NCBI RefSeq assembly: GCF_964204645.1
Contig: NC_134026.1
Coordinates: 4,960,001 to 5,024,000, forward strand
Direction: 5' to 3'
Length of the DNA stretch: 64,000 bases
DNA from: Tubulanus polymorphus
Lineage: Eukaryota; Nemertea; Palaeonemertea; Tubulaniformes; Tubulanidae
Within the stretch, counting starts at the first letter, position 1. Every line of letters begins with the position of its first letter. Of this stretch, positions 57,179 through 64,000 are shown one piece after another. The position numbers were made by a program, and so were the translations under genes. The notes beneath the pieces are model-generated. The model worked only from the letters and a program-made list of their open reading frames with translations, did not search any database and was not told the origin of the DNA.

Positions 57179-60100
57179 ATGGCACTGCTTATTACCTTGA
57201 TATCTATTGGTAAGTGAAATTACACATTATTGTTTGAAGTGAGGGCGATTACTTTTTTGATCCAAGTAGAATATTTATTTTTCAGGGTCACTGTGTGGAT
57301 TAGTATATTCTGCAGCTGTATGTTTAGCAAATTTTTGAAAATGGAATTCGTTCAATTTATGCTTTATCTTTGATTTCAACGAATAAATTTTAAAACTGAA
57401 CAAATGAATTGGAGCAAATATATATCTTATCAAGGTTTCAATATTAAGATTATTTCTAGATATGCCATTTAGATAAATTTCAAAGTATTATCACTTACAT
57501 CATTCATAGGATTGCCCTGAAGCGTTCGTAGCTATATCGAAAAAGCGTACGCATAGTATATGTTTGCGCCCGCAATTCCCAATAGGTAAGTTCAGTCTAG
57601 ATCTCATTACTTGAAACCGGTAGCTGAACTGTAATACCTCAATTTTCCGATATTTGATATTAACTTAAAAGTAGTTACAAAGGGCGTTAGAATTGCCAGC
57701 ACATTATTAGAACAAAATCATCTGCAGGTGAATTTGAAATCACAACATTTATGTCGATTTCAGCCCTGTCGGATGCCACAAAACAGCTTATACTTGACGA
57801 ACACAACAAATGTCGTGGTCAGTCAGACCCTCCTGCAAGTTACATATTCAAAATGGTAATATTCATTTACCTCTTAGGTCATGTTACCACAATAACCAAT
57901 AACAAATAGAGACGTAGGCATCCAAAAGTTGTTCCCAATGTAAAACAAACATTCATTGTGGTCCAAATTATAAAAATCCCCAAAAATGATAATGTTCTCA
58001 CAACCGAAAGGAGATGCACCAAAAGATCTTTCAATACTTTCTACGAGTTCCTTGTTTGCTTTCTGTATCTTTTGTTAGTACTGGGATAAAGAAGCAGCTA
58101 AGGCTGCGCTCGGTTGGGCGAACTCGATGTGTCACGCACGAGGAGGTGGACCAGATCACGATCCTATTACCGCTCGATTTATTCCTGGTGGGTAAACCCT
58201 GCCATACTGTACCGTTCATTTCATACCACAAAATGCCACGCCATACCACACAATACCTCGAATAAAGAATTCACCAAGTTGCTTATGGTAACGTTGCAGG
58301 AAGAAACGCGTACGGTCAGAATTGGTTTTGCTCCGGTGGTCAAGGTACTACATGGCAGGAAGTTATAAAAAGCTGGTGCGATGAAAAGACCGAAGAAAAT
58401 TTCAGTTACGAAGAAGGTGGAAATCAAGCAACCGGGCATTATTCACAGGTTTATTCAGTATTTATCAAGTATTGATGTTCGGTTACTGGCTACAAATAGA
58501 ATGACTTCTCTAACCTTTATTTATTGCTGACTTATTACATAATTCTGCATTTCCCACGTTATGTAGTATGTACGCAGTGGGAAGTTGAAAAAATGACTTA
58601 TCTATTTGATCCACAATTGACTTATAGGTTATGTGGGCAGATAGTGTATTGGTGGGTTGCGCCATGCTCTACTGCGATGTAGGAAATAAAGGCGAATATT
58701 TCGTTTGTAATTATGCCCGAGCGTAAGTATCTACTCATAGATAGACAAATAAATAGCATCGAATTAAATAGCCACCTAAGAATGAAAAAAGAAGACTTTC
58801 TCTAAGTCATAAATGACCACCATCTTGAGAATTGTGCGTTCTATGGGAAAACATAATCTAAGCTAATCAATTTTCTACCGGGAATGTAAATGATGCCTCT
58901 TTAGAAAAAAACTTCAGATACTTACTGAATAGCAACTTGAATTTTAGTGGAAACGAACCTGGTTATTACGGAAAAATGGATAGGCCATACATACGTTCGA
59001 ATACTACTAAAGGATCTGACTGTGGTACTAATTACAACAGTAAAACCGGCCTGTGTGGTTAGTTATAATTGTTCGATGATTCGAAGTTCATCCGATGATT
59101 TTTCACGTTCGTTGTTTACAAAATATCAGTCTGTTTATCCTGTAAATATGTTGATTATAGATTGCAAAGATGTGAAGTTTTGTTTAAACGGCGGGAAAAT
59201 GAATCCTAAGACCTGCAAGTGTACCTGTCCCAAAGTACCGTGGATCGTTGGACCTAACTGCGAGCGTAAGTCTCTATTCATTCCATCTTGTTGATTCCTT
59301 CCCAATCGAGAATAAGTGATACATCCATGGCAATATCAAAGCGATTCTACAAATACTTCTAGTCGATTGCAGCAAAGGTGTAAAAGATGAACCGGGATTC
59401 GATTGTGTCCCGATGGACTGTGAATCGGATGATATATTCGACATGTGTCCAGATTTCTGTAATCTATGTTGTGAGTAGTCATTCCTTTCTTGGCACCATT
59501 TGCCAACATATCAAGCAATAGTTGATAAAGGAACAAGAATGCACATTTTATGTGGAAACTTTGCTTCGATTGACCACTTAATCTGTCGCCGTAATTCCAA
59601 CAATTTTACTATGTATTTCAGCGGGAACTAGCGGGATTGGTGAAGCTGCCAAGATAATGAGTAAGACCTATCTATCATAACAATTTCTAGGATTTGTCCC
59701 AACATGATACATCTCAGATAAAAGCATTTACTCGATACTCACTAACAACAAAAACTTAATCATCATTCGTTTTATAACTTTAAAGGCGAGCAACCGAAAA
59801 CAACTGGGAGGATGCCAAGTCAACCAACAGGTGGCAAAAAAATTAAGAACCTTGACTTGCTTAAACCAAAGAGACCCGCAAAAACTAAGACTACCTACAA
59901 CGCAAAGGAATTGCGCGAGAAAGCTGAAGAGAACGTCGAAAGAGAGAAATGGAAGACAGAAATTACAGTGGACGTCATACGGAAAATTATCGAAGACTAC
60001 GTGAAAGGATCGAATCCTGACCGAGAACTAACGCGCATCAATCAGAGTGTTATAGACAAAATCATCAACCGATTTGAACAAGTAAAAAGCGAATTGGAGA

Positions 60101-60853
60101 AAAAAGGCAAGATAAAAGATGGTAGGTGAATTTTGTGGTTTTCACCATATATTATGGGCAAATGCGTTTCGTTTAATATGTTACTAATTTCAAAGTTAAT
60201 TTTGGATACTATAGTAGAAGCTAAAAGTAAAGTTGGCAGAGCTAAGAAAATGAAAAACAATGGCAAACCTGGTATCTAGTGAGACAATCACTTCGATAAA
60301 GATTAGTATGGTATGTCTGATGGAATTAGTCTATAGGTTTTTCAAAAGTCAGTGCCGTGTCGCGTGGTAGGGGTCGGTTGCGGTGCGATTGTCAGCAACG
60401 GTGTGTGCGACTTGTTTCTGCCAGTCGGTTGCGACTGAGAAGGACAGTCGCGCTGGGTCACAGAAAAGAACATAAACGATTTATTGCGACCGGTGTCGTT
60501 GACGGTCGTAGTGAATAATGACGCAGTTACATAGTTGCAGACGATCAACAAAATGATTCGGAAACCGACGAATGTTTCTTTGGCTTCACTGCGTCACTTG
60601 TCTTTTCATCTTCGTTATCATGGTATTTCTATACATTAATGATTATCAATATCGGACTAAATTACACTTTACATTTTATTCATATAAACTTCCAATGTTA
60701 AAAAATTAGAATTCATTCTTAGGATGCAGGTCTCAGCAATATTTTAAATTTTGATGAACAGAAAATTATTTTTGGTTGTGAGACTTATTCTAATCTTAAT
60801 ACCTTATTCTTTTTGATTTCAGTCCGAAAATCGAATACAGATCTCAGCAGTAG
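57179..60853 (+). CDS. Secreted CAP/SCP-domain protein with EGF-like, Cys-rich and Lys-rich regions
   Basis: Exons: 57179-57209, 57286-57317, 57510-57585, 57764-57855, 58079-58187, 58300-58448, 58628-58722, 58948-59057, 59161-59265, 59363-59470, 59622-59660, 59786-60121, 60215-60277/60279 and probably 60823-60853. The signal peptide is MALLITLISIGSLCGLVYSA. The CAP domain runs from about 46 to 231: LILDEHNKCRG, GHYSQVMWAD (CAP1), YFVCNYARAGN (CAP2). An EGF-like module (CLNGGKMNPKTCKCTC) and a six-to-seven-Cys module (DMCPDFCNLC, ShK-like spacing) follow. A Lys/Glu-rich, probably helical C-terminus follows. Exon 13 either stops at TAG 60277-60279 (448 aa) or is spliced at a GTGAGA donor inside that TAG to a last exon ending at 60853, with AATAAA at 60908. 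CAP proteins are secreted; their activity is usually unknown. Confidence 0.85.
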
Positions 60854-60907
60854 ATAGAACCAACCTTCAACGTTGGTGGTTGTATTATATTACATGTAGT
60901 ATAGAAG

Positions 60908-60913
60908 AATAAA
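60908..60913 (+). terminator. Polyadenylation signal of the CAP gene
   Basis: AATAAA 55 nt after the alternative last-exon stop at 60851-60853. No such signal follows the earlier stop at 60279 as closely. Confidence 0.55.
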
Positions 60914-61037
60914 GCTTTGCTTTCCGATATGAATCGAATCAGTTTTTAAGTGTCTTCCATTCATTTCATTGAAATACGATTTCATCTTTGATAACAAGAC
61001 TTCGATGGAATCATTTAAGATGCAGTTCACATTAAAA

Positions 61038-62303
61038 TTAATCTTCGTCCTCATGTAACATTTGTATCGATGCTGGGTATCGCATTTGCCTGTGCAATGG
61101 TTGTCTGCCATGTTCTAGTATTTCGGGCCCGGGTTCGAAAAATTCTACGATTGGGGACGTCGTCACCGATCGACGCTGCTGTGGTCCGCTCAGCTGTTCA
61201 TCGCGTCTTGACCGAAAATCTTGAGCGTACCTGACTGCCAGACCACGCGCCGATGTGATCGACCCAAGGCTGTCGACGGAGCGGCGCGCCGTTCGTCTGC
61301 TCGATTGTCGCCAGGCGGCAGCAGCATCATCGTCGTATGAAACTGAACGCTGGAATTGTGGTGTGCCGGAGACCGGGGTAGCGGGAGCTGTGGCACACTC
61401 CCCTGAAAAGAAACCTTGATTGGAGACACCATCGTCGAATGATGGCCACCTGTCAGAGCCGGCGTAAGTGTCCAGTTCGTCGGCGATACTTTCTACCTTC
61501 CTCAGCTCATCGGCTGCAACTTCGTATTTATGGGCGCTTATATCTCTATAGTAAAAGTAAACGAATACAACAAAACCCACAAATATAGGGATTGCTATTA
61601 TGGACGGTGCTAGCGATGCGGCGAATGAAAATGTGTAGAACTTTACCCAACACTGGACACACACACAGAAAGTGAATAGCGCGATTCCAATACCGTTCGC
61701 CATGATCCACGCAGTTTCGACGAAAATAGACAATCTCCGGTAGAGATTTTCTTGGGATTGATTTTTCGCATGCCATCGAGAGATTTCGAGGTTCGGCAGC
61801 AGACACGTACTAATCAGCAACGCAAACACGTGCACGCAAACGAGAAGTGTCGAGACTGCACTGAACGCGATCAACAGACCTTCAGGGGTGTCCTTTTCAA
61901 TTTGTAGTTCGACCATATTCACCTGTATATACATAAATAGCAAGAAAAGTATCTAATCATTTACGGGGATAAAACAATATGATTTGAATGATAAACAACG
62001 ATAAACAGTTGATGATCGAATTGATATTGCATAAGCAAAAATATCAAATCTCCGAGTATTTTGGCAAAAATAGCGTACATCTTATATGACACGAAATGAA
62101 TTCAATTTAAGATTAAAAATTATCTTTTAGCGATAATTCTCAGATGGGTTTCCCTGAATGATTTTTGAAAACAGAATCAAATCACTCACCATTGCAAATC
62201 CAGCGAGTAATCCCGACGTTGAGCTCGTCGCTTTTAGTTTCCCCCTGGTCACTAATTCATGATGACGATTCCCTAATTGTTCATCGGTAAGATGTTCAGA
62301 CAT
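61038..62303 (-). CDS. Orai: Orai store-operated calcium channel subunit
   Basis: Two exons, 62190-62303 and 61038-61922, phase 0, 332 aa. TM1/pore: GFAMVNMVEL with the selectivity-filter Glu (residue 43, human E106). TM2: VCVHVFALLISTC with the conserved His (H134 in human). TM3: ETAWIMANGIGIALF...CWVKF. TM4 contains the conserved Pro (IAIPIFVGF). The family forms hexameric Ca2+ channels in the plasma membrane opened by STIM after store depletion. Two usual residues are replaced: human R91 aligns with Ser28 and human E190 with Cys124. The tail after TM4 is long and Arg/Ser-rich, beyond the helix (ADELRKVESIADEL) that would bind STIM. The start chosen is MSEHLTDEQL; no ATG lies in frame just upstream. 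Confidence 0.93.
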
Positions 62304-63216
62304 GTTGCATGTAGTGAGCACTATCACAGACGATAATGATTACACTATTTCACAGTAACCTCCGAATCACGCCCATGTATCTCTCTTTTAGACATTGGCG
62401 TCCATATTCGGAATCAAAAAGCCTATTGCGATCTATGTATGTTTAATACGTATACATAAATGTTCATATATTTTATGACAACTGATAAAGACACTTAAAC
62501 AGCCTACATCAAATTCATTTACATGAGCAGTGGGTCAGATATTTTATCAGTATCGAGCTATCTTTCAGTTATCTTTTTCGAAAAAGCGTCAAATACGGCG
62601 CCAACTTCAAACATTGAAAGAAATCTATTCAGAAAATAAACGTTTTTCATTAATTCGGGAACAACGTTCTAAAGTCTATAGGATAAAGGTGCAATTTCCT
62701 GTTCGTTTTATCGTCATAATTTTTAGTTATTCTGTGCGATATCAATTTACTTGATAAATACCTTCATTTTCATCCCATCTAATTTATTGGCTTCGTTTGT
62801 GTAGTAACGAACCTTGATAAATACTGTATTTTTCAGGAATATCTAATCGAAACGTTTAAGGAATTATAGTTATTGCTAATATTATTTGTTCAAAAGTAAT
62901 AAAAAGCATAGTTATTAGTATCATCTATATCGATGAAGGAATATTAGAATCGTTACCTTTTTTTCACGCCGAAGCCAATCGGTTCGTGTGAACAAACATG
63001 CTATCCTATTATAACACAACACATTAAGCAGGGTTTCTATGCGTTTTTACGAACGAATTAACACGTAGAAACAGTTGAATTCTGGCAATCAATTTTATAA
63101 GTTTATTAATACCAGATGTCCAGTAGTTTTTTTTAATCAGATTCTGGCGCATTTATATCGGCTCGAATCAGCGCATATCATTTTATTGCTCCACTACCAG
63201 CACGGCAGATGGGAAA
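62304..63216. other. Divergent promoter region between Orai and the second CAP-type gene
   Basis: About 0.9 kb without a supported exon. It must hold the Orai promoter (minus) and probably that of the next gene (plus). Confidence 0.55.
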
Positions 63217-63909
63217 ATGAGCACGCTGTCGCCAATTCTGGTTTTGCTAGGTATGCTTAAGGCATAACGGGACAATTCTTTTGATTTAGGTCTAAGTATA
63301 ATCTTCCTACTTGGGTTTTAACCAAAATTATTATCGGTATTTTTAGGTTCACTGGCTGGATATTCATATTGCGCTGTGGTACGTTGAAAACGTGAAAATA
63401 TCTTTTGGAATATCCAGGGCAGATCCAGGAAAATCGATAGGCCGTGGTCAAAAAGAATAGAAAAGCAGGATGAAGCAGCCACGTGAAAGGCCACTAGCGG
63501 GCTTTAACCCTCAGTATTAACATATCTTTGGAGAAATACATCCAGAAATATGCAAATTCCGAGAGGATGGGTGTCAAATTAGCAGCTTTTAACTATCAAG
63601 CTTTAACTGTCTTGACAAAAAGAGCAACCTCAGTGGGAAGGCGGGGACAGGACCCCGAGACCACCCCCCTAAATCCGCTCCTGATTTCTTGTATCTACTT
63701 AAATGATTTACATCTAGAATATTTGACACTGCATGGAATATAAAACACCTAACTACTACGAATGATTCGTCATGGTGTTTGTTAACGGTAAGTCGAATTC
63801 ATTATCATCAGTATTCAACTATTATTTCTTTAGGACTGTCCGCAGACGCTGATAGATATTTCAAAGAAAACGACGCATAGTATGTGCCTACGTCCAGAAA
63901 ACGCAAAAA
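63217..63909 (+). CDS. Paralogue of the CAP-type secreted gene, 5' end only
   Basis: Three exons before the window ends: 63217-63250, 63347-63378, 63834-63909. The signal peptide MSTLSPILVLLGSLAGYSYC is followed by DCPQTLIDISKKTTHSMCLR. This aligns with DCPEAFVAISKKRTHSICLR of the gene at 57179. Exons 2 and 3 have exactly the same lengths (32 and 76 nt) and phases in both genes. The CAP domain itself would lie to the right of the window, so its presence is inferred. Confidence 0.75.
63600..63700. repeat. Possible transposon terminus in intron 2 of the CAP paralogue
   Basis: GACCACCCCCCTAAATCCGC followed by TCCTG (about 63660-63685) is, read on the minus strand, a GCGGATTTAGGGGGG-type end like that at 46588. 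No partner end is found. Confidence 0.35.
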
Positions 63910-64000
63910 GTACGTAGGACAAAAGCGAAACGTTACTTCTAAAAACAATGAAAATGAATAATAAGATAAAAACCCACTATCTACAGATTAAAAGAATTTA

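Overview
The window is nuclear DNA of an animal, most likely a marine invertebrate bilaterian (lophotrochozoan-like). Genes are split into many short exons with GT..AG introns, the DNA is AT-rich with (TA)n tracts, and several small non-autonomous DNA transposons sit in introns. The gene set is metazoan: LAR phosphatase, HELQ, PRDM14, THOC5 and Orai. The species cannot be fixed from the sequence alone. Exon models were built by hand from splice sites, reading phase and protein similarity. For every complete multi-exon model the exon lengths sum to a multiple of three.

Layout: 1-823 (+) is the 3' end of a LAR-type receptor tyrosine phosphatase, followed by a possible 4.5 kb 3' UTR. 5385-6172 is a hAT-like MITE with an 8-bp target duplication. 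7734-15679 (+) is a complete HELQ helicase (18 exons, 1064 aa). 16664-21792 (-) holds two tandem phytanoyl-CoA-dioxygenase-family genes with the same eight-exon structure. 23078-24079 (-) encodes a small secreted PAN/apple-like cysteine-rich protein. About 24080-30777 is gene-free and may be the regulatory domain of the next gene. 31104-40261 (+) is a PRDM14 homologue with a visible TATA box and a four-codon upstream ORF. 40900-47688 (-) is THOC5, tail-to-tail with PRDM14. 48515-52308 (-) holds three membrane or secreted protein genes: a two-Ig-like-domain receptor, a four-TM MS4A-like protein, and a small 121-aa protein whose stop lies 22 nt upstream of the four-TM start. 52969-55878 (+) is a type I membrane mucin with about 29 copies of a 14-aa Thr/Ser repeat. 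57179-60853 (+) is a secreted CAP/EGF/Cys-rich/Lys-rich protein. 61038-62303 (-) is an Orai calcium channel. 63217-63909 (+) is the start of a second CAP-type paralogue, cut by the window end.

The genes do not form one pathway. The left and central parts are housekeeping or developmental genes (DNA repair, mRNA export, germline/neural regulator). The right part, 48-64 kb, is a run of lineage-specific secreted and membrane proteins. Most worth a second look are the mucin-like receptor with anomalous tiny intervening sequences, the possible dicistronic four-TM locus, the unusual CAP architecture, and an Orai channel with substitutions at two functionally known positions.
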